This document shows positions 40,708 through 54,604 of a stretch of DNA of 64,000 nt, one piece after another. Both the position numbers and the translations under genes were made by a program. The stretch lies in assembly GCA_002287215.1 (NCBI GenBank), contig LMVO01000034.1:36868-100867 (forward strand), given 5' to 3'. Each line of letters starts with the position of its first letter. The stretch's first letter is position 1. Below the pieces are notes generated by a model, which worked only from the letters and a program-made list of their open reading frames with translations, ran no database searches and was not told the DNA's origin. Origin of the DNA: Methanocorpusculum parvum (lineage in GTDB: Archaea > Halobacteriota > Methanomicrobia > Methanomicrobiales > Methanocorpusculaceae).

Positions 40708-43305
40708 ATGTTGACCGAGGAACTTCCAAAGACCTACGACTTTGCCTCTGTCGAAAAACGCTGGCTTGACCAGTGGGACGACAGCGACTTTTACTTCGAT
40801 AAAGACTCAAAAAAACCTCAATACGTAATAGATACTCCTCCGCCGTATCCGACTGGAAAACTCCACATCGGGCACGCTCTTAACTGGGTATATATGGATA
40901 TCATCGCCCGCTATAAGCGTATGACAGGGTTCAATGTTATGTTCCCGCAGGGGTGGGACTGTCACGGGCTTCCGACCGAGGTGAAGGTCGAAGAGACTCA
41001 CAATATCACAAAGAACGATGTCTCCCGTGAAGAGTTCCGCACAATGTGCCGCGAGCTCACAATAGAGAACATCACCAGAATGCGGCAGAGTCTGAGAACG
41101 ATGGGATTCTCCGTTGACTGGAGTAATGAATACATCACGATGGAGCCGTATTACTACGCAAAGACTCAGCTGTCGTTTTTGCGCATGCTCAAGGCAGGTT
41201 ACATCTATCAGGACGAACATCCGGTCAACTTCTGTACCCGCTGCGAAACGGCGATCGCCTTTGCCGAAGTATCGTATTATGAAGGAGAGACGCTTCTCAA
41301 CTTCTTTGACTTCGACGGCATCGAGATCGCGACGACCCGCCCCGAGCTCCTCGCAGCCTGTGTAGGGGTCGCTGTCCATCCGGATGATGAGCGGTATACA
41401 TCTCTCGTAGGGAAAACGCTCCGGGTCCCGATCTTTGGTCATGAGGTCGTCATAATCGCCGATGACGCCGTTGACATGACCTTCGGGTCCGGCGCTGTGA
41501 TGATTTGTACATTCGGTGACAAGACCGATGTGTTCTGGTGGAAGAAACATCATCTCCCGCTCAGAAAGGCTCTGACGACCAAAGGCACGATGACCGCGAT
41601 CTGCGGAAAGTATGAGGGCATGCCTTCTAAAGAGTGCCGCGCAGCCATCCTTGCTGATATGAATGAGCTCGGCATTCTAAAAGACCAGAAGAAGATCGAG
41701 CAGAGAGTCGGCGGCTGCTGGAGATGCAAGACTCCGATCGAGATCCTCTCCGAGCGTCAGTGGTTTGTGAAGGTGAACGGCGGCGAGATCGTCAAGGCTG
41801 CCCGGGAAATCAAATGGTATCCAGAACACATGCTCCAGCGCCTGGAAAACTGGGCGGAACAGATGGAATGGGACTGGTGCATCTCGCGGCAGAGGCTGTT
41901 TGCCACCCCGATCCCGGTTTGGTTTTGTGACAAGTGCGGTGAACTGATCCTTCCCGATGAGGCCGATCTTCCGATCGATCCGACGATCGAAAAACCAAAA
42001 CATGTCTGTCCTAAGTGCGGAGGAACCGAGTTCACCGGCGAGAAGGATGTTCTCGACACCTGGATGGACTCGTCCATCACCGACCTTCACGTCACAGGAT
42101 GGGACGGAAGCGGCATGCCGCCGTATTTCCCAGCCCAGATCCGCCCGCAGGGTCATGATATCATCCGGACCTGGGCCTTCTATACGATCCTCAGAAGCAT
42201 GGCCATTCTCGGGGAGAAACCGTGGGATGGTATCCTCATCAACGGCATGGTTCTTGGTGAAGACGGGTTCAAGATGTCCAAGTCACGCGGCAATGTGATC
42301 GGTCCGGAAGATGTTATGGGGCCTTATGGTGTGGATGCTCTGAGACAGTGGGCGGCTTCAGGCTCGTCGACTGGTCAGGATATCCTCTTCAACTGGAACG
42401 ATGTGGTCGCTGCATCCAGATTCCAGACAAAGATGTGGAACATCGTCAGATTCTCGCTGATGCAGATCAAAAAAGAGTCGCCTGTTCCGGAAAGCGATGC
42501 TCCTTCAACACTGATCGACCGGTGGATGCTTGCTAACCTTTCAAAGACCATCGCTGAGGTCACCGGGGCGATGGAGGAGTATCTCTTTGATAAGGGTCTG
42601 AAAACGATCCGCGATTTCGCCTGGAACGTGATGGCTGATGAGTATCTCGAGTTTGTGAAAGGCAGACTTTACAGTGAGGAGCCTTCACGCGCCGGAGCGG
42701 TCTATACGCTGAAAACAACGCTTGATGCACTGTGTGCGATGCTCTCTCCCTATATTCCGTTCTTCGCTCAGGAGTGCTATCATCATTTATCCGATGGAAA
42801 GAGGATCATCGATCACCCATGGACGACGTTTTCCTACGTGGATGAGGATGCACTGCGCGACGGCGATCTGATCGTGAACATTGTCAGCCTTCTTCGCAAA
42901 TACAAGCACGACTCGGGTCTCGCGCTGAACGCACCTCTTGGCAGTGTTACGATTTATACTCCCTCACATAACATCGATGACTCCGGCGATCTCGGCAGGA
43001 CCGTGAACGCCGAGGTTGTGTGGAAAGCTGAGGAACCGGCTCTTGAAAAGAAGGTTGGCGAAGTCGTTTTCAATAAAAGTGTTGTTGGGAAAAACCTCAG
43101 AAATAAAGCAGGCGCATTTATGACTGCAGTAAATGCCCTTCCTGATGCTGACAAGATCACGCCTCCGGTCTCTATCTCCATAGAAGGTGAAGAGGTCAGT
43201 GTTCCTGACGGGGCCTGGACCACATCGTACATCTATTCAGTTTCCGGTGAATCGGTCGATGTTCTTATGCTCGATGACGTGATGATCACCATAAAACGCA
43301 CCTGA
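40708..43305 (+). CDS. valS: Valyl-tRNA synthetase
   Basis: Class I synthetase charging tRNA-Val. 865 residues with [15 protein letters not shown] (HIGH motif, about residues 47-61), the editing domain ([20 protein letters not shown]), [16 protein letters not shown] and CPKCGGTEF zinc ribbons, [11 protein letters not shown] and [15 protein letters not shown] (KMSKS, near residue 522). A C-terminal helical anticodon domain follows. The start ATG is at 40708. It has its own 3' hairpin terminator. Confidence 0.97.
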   Translation: MLTEELPKTYDFASVEKRWLDQWDDSDFYFDKDSKKPQYVIDTPPPYPTGKLHIGHALNWVYMDIIARYKRMTGFNVMFPQGWDCHGLPTEVKVEETHNITKNDVSREEFRTMCRELTIENITRMRQSLRTMGFSVDWSNEYITMEPYYYAKTQLSFLRMLKAGYIYQDEHPVNFCTRCETAIAFAEVSYYEGETLLNFFDFDGIEIATTRPELLAACVGVAVHPDDERYTSLVGKTLRVPIFGHEVVIIADDAVDMTFGSGAVMICTFGDKTDVFWWKKHHLPLRKALTTKGTMTAICGKYEGMPSKECRAAILADMNELGILKDQKKIEQRVGGCWRCKTPIEILSERQWFVKVNGGEIVKAAREIKWYPEHMLQRLENWAEQMEWDWCISRQRLFATPIPVWFCDKCGELILPDEADLPIDPTIEKPKHVCPKCGGTEFTGEKDVLDTWMDSSITDLHVTGWDGSGMPPYFPAQIRPQGHDIIRTWAFYTILRSMAILGEKPWDGILINGMVLGEDGFKMSKSRGNVIGPEDVMGPYGVDALRQWAASGSSTGQDILFNWNDVVAASRFQTKMWNIVRFSLMQIKKESPVPESDAPSTLIDRWMLANLSKTIAEVTGAMEEYLFDKGLKTIRDFAWNVMADEYLEFVKGRLYSEEPSRAGAVYTLKTTLDALCAMLSPYIPFFAQECYHHLSDGKRIIDHPWTTFSYVDEDALRDGDLIVNIVSLLRKYKHDSGLALNAPLGSVTIYTPSHNIDDSGDLGRTVNAEVVWKAEEPALEKKVGEVVFNKSVVGKNLRNKAGAFMTAVNALPDADKITPPVSISIEGEEVSVPDGAWTTSYIYSVSGESVDVLMLDDVMITIKRT

Positions 43306-43333
43306 TTTTTCAGGTGTAACACGTTTTTTATAT
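43299..43333 (+). terminator. Hairpin terminator of valS
   Basis: CACCTGA (43299-43305), loop TTTT, TCAGGTG (43310-43316), a perfect seven-base stem that includes the stop codon, followed after a short gap by a T-run (43323-43328). The T-run overlaps the likely promoter TTTTATATT of the acyl-CoA synthetase. Confidence 0.55.
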
Positions 43334-43357
43334 TCTCCGCTCTAACGTAGTAAGCAC

Positions 43358-45175
43358 ATGTCTGAAAGCTACGCATGTGGGACTTCCCAGAAACCACTTC
43401 TTGGAAGTACCGTAGGATACGTCTTGAACAGCATTGCGGCTAAATACCCCCGCAATGATGCTCTAGTATCCTTTCAGCCGAATCCCTACAGTAAACGGTG
43501 TATGTCTGCCGCGGCAAATTACTGCCACGAAGGGCTCGTTTCCGACGAGCCGAACTCGTACCGCGAGTCCGGACTAACCCTAACGACTGCAGGGTCTAAG
43601 GTCCTTCGCTACACCTGGGCGGAGTTCCTTGCTGAAACGAATGCCGTGGCAAAAGGTCTTATGATGCTCGGCGTGGAACACGGGACCCGTGTTGCCATCT
43701 GGGCAATGAATTATGCTGAGTGGGTACTTGTTCAGTTTGCGACCGCCAAGATCGGGGCAGTGATGGTCAACATCAACCCCGCATACCGGACGTTTGAACT
43801 GGAGTACGCCCTCAAACAGTCAGAGGTGGACACCCTGATTCTTCAGGGCAAGTTCAAGACCTCCGATTACGTCGGCATGTTCTACGAGGCATGCCCCGAG
43901 GCGTTCGAGGCAAAACCCGGCAAAATCCGGTCCGAGAAGTTCCCGTATCTACGCAACGTCGTATTCATGGGTGAGATCATCTACAACGGCATGTACCGCT
44001 GGAGTGAACTTCTCGAAATGGGCGAGTATGTTTCCGATTTCGAGTTGGAAAACCGTGAGGAGTCCGTCTCCTTTGATGATGCGCTGAACATTCAATACAC
44101 GTCAGGCACGACCGGATTTCCCAAAGGTGTCGTGCTTTCCCATCACTCGGTATTGAATAACGGTCTCTTTATCGGAGACGGAATGGGCTTTACCGAGAAG
44201 GATAAACTCTGTATCCCAGTGCCGTTCTACCACTGTTTCGGGATGGTCCTCTCGAATATGGCATGCGTGACGCACGGATCCACGATGGTCATTCCTGCAC
44301 CCTTCTTTGATGCCGAGGCTGTTTTGCAGGCAGTCGAAGCTGAAAAGTGTACGGCGCTTCACGGCGTTCCGACCATGTTCATCGCAGAACTGGAACACCC
44401 GAACTTCGACCGATACGATCTTTCAAGTCTCAGGACTGGTATCATGGCAGGTTCTCCGTGTCCGATCGAAAAGATGCGGGAAGTTGCCTCACGGATGAAC
44501 ATGAAAGATATCGTCATCGTCTATGGCCTGACTGAAACGGCGCCGGGCATCACCATGTCCACCACCTCTGACACGCTCGAAAACCGTGTTGCGACCGTTG
44601 GAAGAGCATTCCCGCACACCGAGATCAAGATCACCGATCCGAAGACCGGAAGGATCGTTCCTCTCGGAGAGAAAGGCGAGATATGCGCCCGCGGCTACAT
44701 GAAGATGAAGTGCTATTACAATAATCCGAATGCAACCAAGCAGGTCATCGACAAGGACGGCTGGCTTCACTCGGGCGATCTTGGCACTATGGATGAGGAA
44801 GGCTACGTCCGCATGGCAGGTCGCCTGAAGGAGATGGTCATACGCGGCGGAGAGAATCTGTATCCGCGTGAGATCGAGGAATTCTTCCATCTCCACCCAA
44901 AGATCTCCGACATTTATGTCATCGGCGTCCCGGATGCAAAGTACGGTGAAGAGCTTTGCGCCTGGGTGAAAGCAGAGCCCGGTACGACGGTCACCGAAGA
45001 GGAGATCAGGGCATTTGCTGAGGGCAGGATCGCCCGTCACAAGATCCCCCGTTACTACAAGTTTACGGACTCCTTCCCTATGACGGTCACCGGCAAGATC
45101 AAGAAAGGGGATATGCAGGAAGTGTCCATCGCCGAACTTGGTCTCGCTGACGTTGCGAAGATAAAAACTGCCTGA
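43358..45175 (+). CDS. AMP-forming acyl-CoA synthetase
   Basis: Activates a carboxylic acid to its CoA thioester through an acyl-adenylate; substrate not known (medium-chain fatty, aromatic or short-chain). 605 residues with P-loop-like YTSGTTGFPKGVVLSHHS, VYGLTETAPG, GWLHSGDLGTMDEEGYVRMAGRLKEMVIRGGENLYP and the C-terminal KIPRYYKF...TVTGKIKK with the catalytic lysine. An apparent extra segment of about 40 residues near the N-terminus (about residues 35-80, NPYSKRCMSAAANYCHEG...) is inserted before YTWAEFLAET and has two cysteines. Single gene. Confidence 0.9.
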   Translation: MSESYACGTSQKPLLGSTVGYVLNSIAAKYPRNDALVSFQPNPYSKRCMSAAANYCHEGLVSDEPNSYRESGLTLTTAGSKVLRYTWAEFLAETNAVAKGLMMLGVEHGTRVAIWAMNYAEWVLVQFATAKIGAVMVNINPAYRTFELEYALKQSEVDTLILQGKFKTSDYVGMFYEACPEAFEAKPGKIRSEKFPYLRNVVFMGEIIYNGMYRWSELLEMGEYVSDFELENREESVSFDDALNIQYTSGTTGFPKGVVLSHHSVLNNGLFIGDGMGFTEKDKLCIPVPFYHCFGMVLSNMACVTHGSTMVIPAPFFDAEAVLQAVEAEKCTALHGVPTMFIAELEHPNFDRYDLSSLRTGIMAGSPCPIEKMREVASRMNMKDIVIVYGLTETAPGITMSTTSDTLENRVATVGRAFPHTEIKITDPKTGRIVPLGEKGEICARGYMKMKCYYNNPNATKQVIDKDGWLHSGDLGTMDEEGYVRMAGRLKEMVIRGGENLYPREIEEFFHLHPKISDIYVIGVPDAKYGEELCAWVKAEPGTTVTEEEIRAFAEGRIARHKIPRYYKFTDSFPMTVTGKIKKGDMQEVSIAELGLADVAKIKTA

Positions 45176-45188
45176 TGATAAAAAAGAA

Positions 45189-45208
45189 AGAGTGATATAT
45201 CTCACTCT
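45189..45208. repeat. 7-bp inverted repeat before the lipoprotein gene
   Basis: AGAGTGA (45189-45195), loop TATATC, TCACTCT (45202-45208). It sits between the acyl-CoA synthetase stop and the lipoprotein ATG, so it may end one transcript or control the next. Confidence 0.45.
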
Positions 45209-45222
45209 ACCACATCTATTTT

Positions 45223-45558
45223 ATGAAGAAAATTCTTATTGCATCTGTTCTCTGTGTCCTGCTTTTCTCAATCGGAACTGCGGGCTGTATCGGCAGTGAG
45301 CCGATCGTTGGAGACTGGCTTATATACGGTACCGAGATTCCGGTCGTATTCAACAATGACGGAACCGGAACAATAACTATAACCTTCTTCGGCATCACTT
45401 CCACCGTTCCAATGACCTGGGAGAAGACCGAAGAGAAAACGTATAAGCTCACCGGAACCTCAGAATTATTCAATGCAGGCACCTACACCCTCTCTGCTGA
45501 CGGGAAATCCCTTGTGGAGGTTTCCACCGGACTTAAGGTATTTGTAAAGAAAACATAA
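45223..45558 (+). CDS. Small putative lipoprotein
   Basis: 111 residues. MKKILIASVLCVLLFSIGTAGC is a signal peptide with lipobox TAGC, then a beta-rich domain with Thr and Gly (VGDWLIYGTEIPVVFNNDG, TYTLSADGKSLVEV). It looks like the lipocalin-like or DUF-type small envelope lipoproteins, function unknown. A paralog-like lipobox (TAGC) also occurs in the permuted binding protein. Single gene. Confidence 0.7.
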   Translation: MKKILIASVLCVLLFSIGTAGCIGSEPIVGDWLIYGTEIPVVFNNDGTGTITITFFGITSTVPMTWEKTEEKTYKLTGTSELFNAGTYTLSADGKSLVEVSTGLKVFVKKT

Positions 45559-45609
45559 CCCTATTTTTTATTTCTTTTTCGGTGTTTGAAGAAATCTGTT
45601 CTTATCAGT

Positions 45610-46344
45610 TTAGAACTCCCATCTCCACCCGTCTGTTTTCATCAGTTTTTCTACGTCTTTGTAATCGGGCATCAGTCGTTTGACCTCATCCCAGTAGTTT
45701 TTCTGATGGTGGGGGAATCTCAGATGCACTATTTCGTGAACAACGAGATACTCCGCGACGATTTTTGGTGCGAGCAGCACCCGTGCATTGATGATGATGC
45801 CGTTTTTTGGTGTACAGCAGCCCCATTTTTTCTTCTGGAGCCTGATACGCAGCTGCGGTTTATTTACGCCGGCAAGTTTCGCATACTTCTCCACATACGG
45901 ATCCAAAACCACGGTTCCCAGGCGCCGGTACAATAGCGTGACCAGATCACGTGCCAGATTCTTGGAATCATCTGGAGAAAATGTGTCAGGTATCGATAAC
46001 CTAAGCTGTCCTTCGAAGATCTCCGTTCTGGCGGGTCCAATTGTGCGCTGTATGGTCAGAGGTTCGCCAAAAAACGATATTTTCTCTCCGTCTTCATAAC
46101 TCCGCGGGTTCGCCTGTTTTTTTTGAAAAACAGACTGCTGTTTTGCGATCCACTCGACCCTGCTCTGCGCGATCTCTACTGCCCGTTTTTCCGAGATCAT
46201 CGAAGGAACCCGCACAAGGACTTCTCCTGCGGTCGTAACTTCGATCGCCCAGGACTTTCTTCTGTCTGAGTAGATCACGTTGATCGGGATATAATCTCCA
46301 TTCCATACAACAGCCGGACCCATATGTGAAACATTATCTCTCAT
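45610..46344 (-). CDS. YgjP-like metallopeptidase domain protein (DUF45, M48-like)
   Basis: Zinc peptidase-like protein. The catalytic helix LVVHEIVHLRFPHHQKNYWDEVKRLMPDY carries H-E-x-x-H plus a third His (HHQ), typical of the WLM/YgjP group. 244 residues from ATG 46344, where GGAG lies three bases upstream; a start at 46383 would overlap the divergent JAMM gene. The N-terminal ~110 residues are beta-rich. Often found beside restriction-modification or repair genes; here it diverges from the JAMM operon. Function unknown. Confidence 0.8.
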   Translation of the reverse strand: MRDNVSHMGPAVVWNGDYIPINVIYSDRRKSWAIEVTTAGEVLVRVPSMISEKRAVEIAQSRVEWIAKQQSVFQKKQANPRSYEDGEKISFFGEPLTIQRTIGPARTEIFEGQLRLSIPDTFSPDDSKNLARDLVTLLYRRLGTVVLDPYVEKYAKLAGVNKPQLRIRLQKKKWGCCTPKNGIIINARVLLAPKIVAEYLVVHEIVHLRFPHHQKNYWDEVKRLMPDYKDVEKLMKTDGWRWEF

Positions 46345-46366
46345 ACTCTCCAATATAAGTAACTGA

Positions 46367-46738
46367 ATGTTAGTCCGTGCCATAGATCAGGAAGTGCTTG
46401 ATCTCCTTTTGGAGATGGGCAGATCAAGTTTTCCTGATGAATATATCGTCATGCTGGGCATGGAAAAAGGGGTCATCAATGTTACCTACCCGATACCCGG
46501 CACTACTGTTTCGCAGGACAGCGCCAATATCTTCATGGATATGATCCCGCTGGGGATGCAGATCGCCGGCACCGCTCACAGTCATCCAAACGGCTGTTTA
46601 TCTCCTTCTGATGCTGATCTTGCCACATTTTCCCAAAGCGGCCAGTGCCATATCATTGTAGGCGCGCCCTTCGATGAAAATTCCTGGAGATGTTACGGAA
46701 GGGACGGGAAAGTAAAAACTCTTGAGGTCATATCATGA
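46367..46738 (+). CDS. JAMM/MPN+ domain metalloprotease
   Basis: 123-residue JAB1/MPN/Mov34 enzyme with zinc motif HSHPNGCLSPSDAD: H71, H73, S81 and D84 in the H-x-H-x7-S-x2-D pattern, and upstream Glu25 (PDEYIVML). In archaea such enzymes remove ubiquitin-like SAMP proteins or release sulfur-carrier tails. First gene of a tightly overlapping operon (four bases into ribL). This context, with flavin synthesis and PAPS-reductase-like genes, suggests a sulfur-carrier or cofactor link rather than proteasome function. Confidence 0.88.
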   Translation: MLVRAIDQEVLDLLLEMGRSSFPDEYIVMLGMEKGVINVTYPIPGTTVSQDSANIFMDMIPLGMQIAGTAHSHPNGCLSPSDADLATFSQSGQCHIIVGAPFDENSWRCYGRDGKVKTLEVIS

Positions 46739-47157
46739 AACGGGTCGTTGCCACCGGGACTTTTGACATCCTTCATCCCGGACATATCTACTATCTTGAA
46801 GAGTCGAAAAAACTCGGTGACGAGTTATGGGTCATCGTTGCGCGGGAAAAAAACGTCGTGCATAAACCCCGCCCTATCGTTTCTGAAGAGCAGCGGCTCA
46901 AAATGATCCGGAGTCTCCGGTGTGTGGATCATGCCGTACTTGGGGATCAGACTGATATGTATAAACCGATCCGGGAGATCGATCCGGCTGTAATAACAAT
47001 AGGTTTCAATCAGAAATGGTCCGAGGAAAAATTGACACGGGAGATGCGTGAACGCGGAATCTCTGCCGAGGTCGTTCGTATTGCTGAGTATTCCGGGATG
47101 CCGTTCACCTCATCAACTAAGATCATCGAAGAAGCCGTAAGGAGAAGATCGCAATGA
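46735..47157 (+). CDS. ribL: FAD synthetase, archaeal RibL type
   Basis: Transfers AMP (or CMP in vitro) to FMN. 140 residues of the cytidylyltransferase superfamily, with ATGTFDILHPGHIYYLEESKKLG including the HxGH motif (HPGH), and SSTKIIEEAVRRR near the C-terminus, which resembles the ISTS-type signature region. In methanogens the equivalent gene is known to make FAD. It overlaps both neighbours by four bases. Glycerol-3-phosphate cytidylyltransferase is the closest alternative. ribE, ribB and ribH are 11 kb away. Confidence 0.88.
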   Translation: MKRVVATGTFDILHPGHIYYLEESKKLGDELWVIVAREKNVVHKPRPIVSEEQRLKMIRSLRCVDHAVLGDQTDMYKPIREIDPAVITIGFNQKWSEEKLTREMRERGISAEVVRIAEYSGMPFTSSTKIIEEAVRRRSQ

Positions 47158-47768
47158 AATCAGATAAGAAACTGGACAAGATGGACAAGATATCCGAACT
47201 TGTCAGATTTGTCGTTGAGAAGGGCGGCGAGGCAACGCTGATCCCTGCAAAAGATATCGTCACCGCCGAATGGGTGAGACAGAAATGTCTCTTCGGGTGT
47301 AATGGATTTGGCCGCCGGTTTTCCTGTCCTCCTTATACGCCAACCCCTGCGGAGACCAGGAAAGTTCTCAAAGAATACAAAACCGCTATCCTCATAAAAT
47401 TTGTAGGCGATGTCGGCGAAACCACGCCGGAGAGGCTTGTCTCCCGTGAGATGACTGCGTATGTCCAGAATGTCATGTATGATCTTGAGATGATGGCATT
47501 CTCAGCGGGTTTTTACAAGACATTCGGCTACACTGGTCATCAGTGCGGGCTGTGTGCTCACTGCAAAGCAAAAGATGACGATGCGGAAATAACTGACTGT
47601 GTCAACCGAAGAAAAATGCGCCCGAGTATGGAAGCTGCGGGAATCGATGTGTATGCCACCTGCGCCTCCGTCGGCTGGGGTCTCGAGGTTCTTTCCTGCA
47701 CGGAAGTCGCGGGCGGATGCGTCCTGGATTCACCGATGACGACCGTTATGCTCCTTTTAATTGAGTGA
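47154..47768 (+). CDS. DUF2284 cysteine-rich protein
   Basis: 204 residues with many cysteines in short clusters: CLFGCNGFGRRFSCPPYTPT, GHQCGLCAHCKAK, ITDCVNRRKMRPSMEAAG and VYATCASVGWGLEVLSC. Typical of the DUF2284 family, thought to bind metal or an Fe-S cluster. Overlaps ribL by four bases. The context in the JAMM-PAPS reductase-like operon suggests redox or sulfur chemistry. Function otherwise unknown. Confidence 0.8.
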   Translation: MKSDKKLDKMDKISELVRFVVEKGGEATLIPAKDIVTAEWVRQKCLFGCNGFGRRFSCPPYTPTPAETRKVLKEYKTAILIKFVGDVGETTPERLVSREMTAYVQNVMYDLEMMAFSAGFYKTFGYTGHQCGLCAHCKAKDDDAEITDCVNRRKMRPSMEAAGIDVYATCASVGWGLEVLSCTEVAGGCVLDSPMTTVMLLLIE

Positions 47769-47773
47769 ATCAT

Positions 47774-49192
47774 ATGAAAAATTCCCCGTTTTTAGCCCCT
47801 GTCCCGTTTTACTGGTGTGACAAATGTCATTCTCCGGTGATGGGAAAACTCTGCTCCTGCGGAGAAAAGACCCGTCCCGTCTCGGTCACGCCGCCGGGAG
47901 ATGTCCGCCCCGCTTTTGACCGTGACAGAAATCTTGTGAACCGCCTCTTCGAAGAACAGTTTGGTGTCCCGCTGATCCCTGAAGGATTTCTTGCAATTCT
48001 GAATAAAGTCCCTGACGAGGACAGGATGGAGGAGATCATCATTGGCGGAGCGGTAGTCTGTGCGATCAGATATATCCCGGCTGAGTCCCGATGGGAAGTT
48101 CTCCCAAGGGAAGCGGCGGCATCTCTGGTCGTTCCGACCAAGCGTTTCATCAAAGTCACCGATGATGCGGCCGGTTATATCAAGGAAGGAAGCAGCGTTC
48201 TTATGCCCGGCGTTACCTTTGTATCTCCCGATATCGAAGTTGGCGACAGTGTCTTCGTTATTGCCGAGTCCGGAGAATGTGTGGCAGTCGGCCGAGCAAA
48301 AATGTCTTATCAGGAGACGGTGGGTGCGACCCGGGGTCAGCTCGTTCGGACCCGCCGGACCCAAAAACCCGTGGTGGACCTTGCTCCTTCGACTTGGGAG
48401 GATGCGATTTCAGCAAACAAAAACATTCTCGATCTCTATGAACGAAAATCGATCGAGTTCATCCAGGACGTCATCGCCAAAAATCCGGACATCCAGCCTA
48501 CCGTTTCCTACTCCGGCGGAAAAGACAGTCTGGTAACGCTTCTCATCACGCTCAAGGCCGGGCTCAGACTTCCGCTGATCTTTGCGGATACCGGACTTGA
48601 GTTCCCGGAAACGATCGAAAATGTCCATCAGGTCTCCGAAATGTTTGGCCTTCCTCTTATCGAGGAGTCGGGGGATTCCGGATTCTGGGAGGCATTTGAG
48701 ACGCAGGGTCCGCCTGCAGTGGATTTTAGGTGGTGCTGCAAAGCATGCAAACTTACGCCGGTCAAGACGTTGATCGAAAACGAGTGGGGTGAGGCCATCT
48801 CTTTCATCGGTCAGCGGAAGTTTGAGTCTGCAAAACGGATGCAGAGTCCGCGGGTCTGGAGAAACAGAAATGTTCCCTGCCAGCTTTCAGCTGCCCCGAT
48901 CCAGCACTGGACCGCTATGCATGACTGGCTGTATCTTTTCCGAGAAAAAGCGCCCTACAATCCGCTATACGAACTTGGTCTGGATCGGATCGGCTGCTTT
49001 ATGTGCCCGTCGTCCGACATCGCCTGCATGAAAGACATCGAGGCACGGTATCCGGAGATGTGGGCCGACTGGGAAAAGAAACTGAAAGCATGGGGGGATG
49101 CAAACGGCAGATCACCTGAATGGGCGTCGAAAGGTTTATGGAGGATCCGTGAAACAAATGAAGAAGATGGTGACATAGATGGGCACTTCTGA
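47774..49192 (+). CDS. Zinc ribbon-PUA-PAPS reductase-like fusion
   Basis: 472 residues from ATG 47774; GTG 47765 is an alternative. Order: N-terminal zinc ribbon (WCDKCHSPVMGKLCSCGE, about 15-32), a helical region, a PUA RNA-binding domain (about 120-205, AASLVVPTKRFIKVTDDAAGYI...VAVGRAKMS). Then a PP-loop ATPase of the PAPS reductase/sulfurylase group (SYSGGKDSLVTL, near residue 240). Cysteines WCCKACK and CFMCPSSDIACM follow, suited to an Fe-S cluster. A PUA plus PP-loop suggests RNA thiolation rather than sulfate reduction. It is followed by hisH with a 14-base overlap. Confidence 0.85.
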   Translation: MKNSPFLAPVPFYWCDKCHSPVMGKLCSCGEKTRPVSVTPPGDVRPAFDRDRNLVNRLFEEQFGVPLIPEGFLAILNKVPDEDRMEEIIIGGAVVCAIRYIPAESRWEVLPREAAASLVVPTKRFIKVTDDAAGYIKEGSSVLMPGVTFVSPDIEVGDSVFVIAESGECVAVGRAKMSYQETVGATRGQLVRTRRTQKPVVDLAPSTWEDAISANKNILDLYERKSIEFIQDVIAKNPDIQPTVSYSGGKDSLVTLLITLKAGLRLPLIFADTGLEFPETIENVHQVSEMFGLPLIEESGDSGFWEAFETQGPPAVDFRWCCKACKLTPVKTLIENEWGEAISFIGQRKFESAKRMQSPRVWRNRNVPCQLSAAPIQHWTAMHDWLYLFREKAPYNPLYELGLDRIGCFMCPSSDIACMKDIEARYPEMWADWEKKLKAWGDANGRSPEWASKGLWRIRETNEEDGDIDGHF

Positions 49193-49787
49193 AATCGCAG
49201 TTTTGGATTATGGATTAGGAAATCTCAGGAGTGTGATCCGTGGTCTCGAGGCAGCGGGGGCCCGCCCGATAATCACGAACGATCCTGAGATCATCCAATC
49301 GGCTGACGGGCTTCTTCTTCCGGGAGTAGGGGCCTTTGCCGAAGGGATGAACAAACTCGCGCCCCTGATAGATCTTGTAAAAAAAGAGGCAGCAAAAAAA
49401 CCTCTTCTGGGAATATGTCTCGGCATGCAGATGCTTTTAGAGGAGAGCGAGGAACACGGTCTTCACAAAGGGCTTGGCTTTGTGCCCGGAACGGTTCGGC
49501 TTTTTCCAAAACAACCCGGTATGAAGATACCTCAAATGGGGTGGAATACGATCTCTCCTTCGGGCCATCCGCTTTTTGAAGGAATACCTGACGGGACATA
49601 TGTCTACTTCGTCCACTCGTATTATGCAGATACAACGCCCGACTTTACGATCGCGACGACCGATTATGTCGTATCATACGCATCGGCCGTCTGTGCGGGC
49701 AATGTAATGGGTGTTCAGTTCCACCCGGAAAAAAGCGGGGACGCCGGAATTTTGATTCTCAAAAATTTTGTTCAGATGATCGAATGA
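49179..49787 (+). CDS. hisH: Imidazole glycerol phosphate synthase, glutaminase subunit HisH
   Basis: Releases ammonia from glutamine and channels it to HisF in histidine synthesis. 202-residue class I amidotransferase with GLGNLRSVIRGLEAAG, LLLPGVGAFAEGM, the nucleophile GICLGMQML and the His-Glu of GVQFHPEKSG. Overlaps the preceding gene by 14 bases, with a GGTGA site before ATG. Its partner hisF and the other his genes are not in the window, though hisS is 5.7 kb away. Confidence 0.95.
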   Translation: MGTSEIAVLDYGLGNLRSVIRGLEAAGARPIITNDPEIIQSADGLLLPGVGAFAEGMNKLAPLIDLVKKEAAKKPLLGICLGMQMLLEESEEHGLHKGLGFVPGTVRLFPKQPGMKIPQMGWNTISPSGHPLFEGIPDGTYVYFVHSYYADTTPDFTIATTDYVVSYASAVCAGNVMGVQFHPEKSGDAGILILKNFVQMIE

Positions 49788-50046
49788 GATAAAGGCATTT
49801 TCTCCCTCTTTTCTCCGCATGGAAAATCATCTGTTTTATGCTGCTCCGTCTTTATCCATATGGAGATTATCCTTCAATTTGGGTTTATTCCAACCAGGTT
49901 TTCATTTGTGGTTCACCCACATTAATAAGCAATCCGCACTAATATAATAATGCAAATATATTTTTGAGAATCGCTTCCGAGCATGTTAACCATTTTCGAA
50001 ATCGACTCCAAATCTATGTCAAATTGACAAGGAGAACCAAACTTAG
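49788..50046 (+). promoter_or_regulatory. gyrBA promoter region with a 13-bp palindrome
   Basis: About 260 bases without a gene. A TATA-like AAATATATTT (49954-49963) would start transcription near 49985. TGTCAAATTGACA (50017-50029) is a perfect palindrome between that point and the AAGGAG site (50029-50034) of gyrB. Candidate operator or supercoiling-sensitive control site. Confidence 0.45.
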
Positions 50047-54466
<4,420 letters not shown>

Positions 54467-54467
54467 T

Positions 54468-54484
54468 CTTTTTTTTTCTTTTTT
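54468..54484 (+). terminator. Poly-T terminator after gyrA
   Basis: Almost unbroken run of 16 thymines with one C directly after the gyrA stop; standard archaeal poly-U terminator. Confidence 0.7.
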
Positions 54485-54604
54485 CAGATATCCATTCTGT
54501 TTTGGATGCGGGGCGCCTTCAGATGTTTTTCACTGATTACTCAATGAAGAGCGGGTGTCAGGTGACATCTTTAATGCATATCTCCGCCAAATAGTACAGC
54601 ATCC

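Noticed and set aside
40807..41553. 248-residue minus-strand frame
   Set aside because: Antisense to valS; no motifs.
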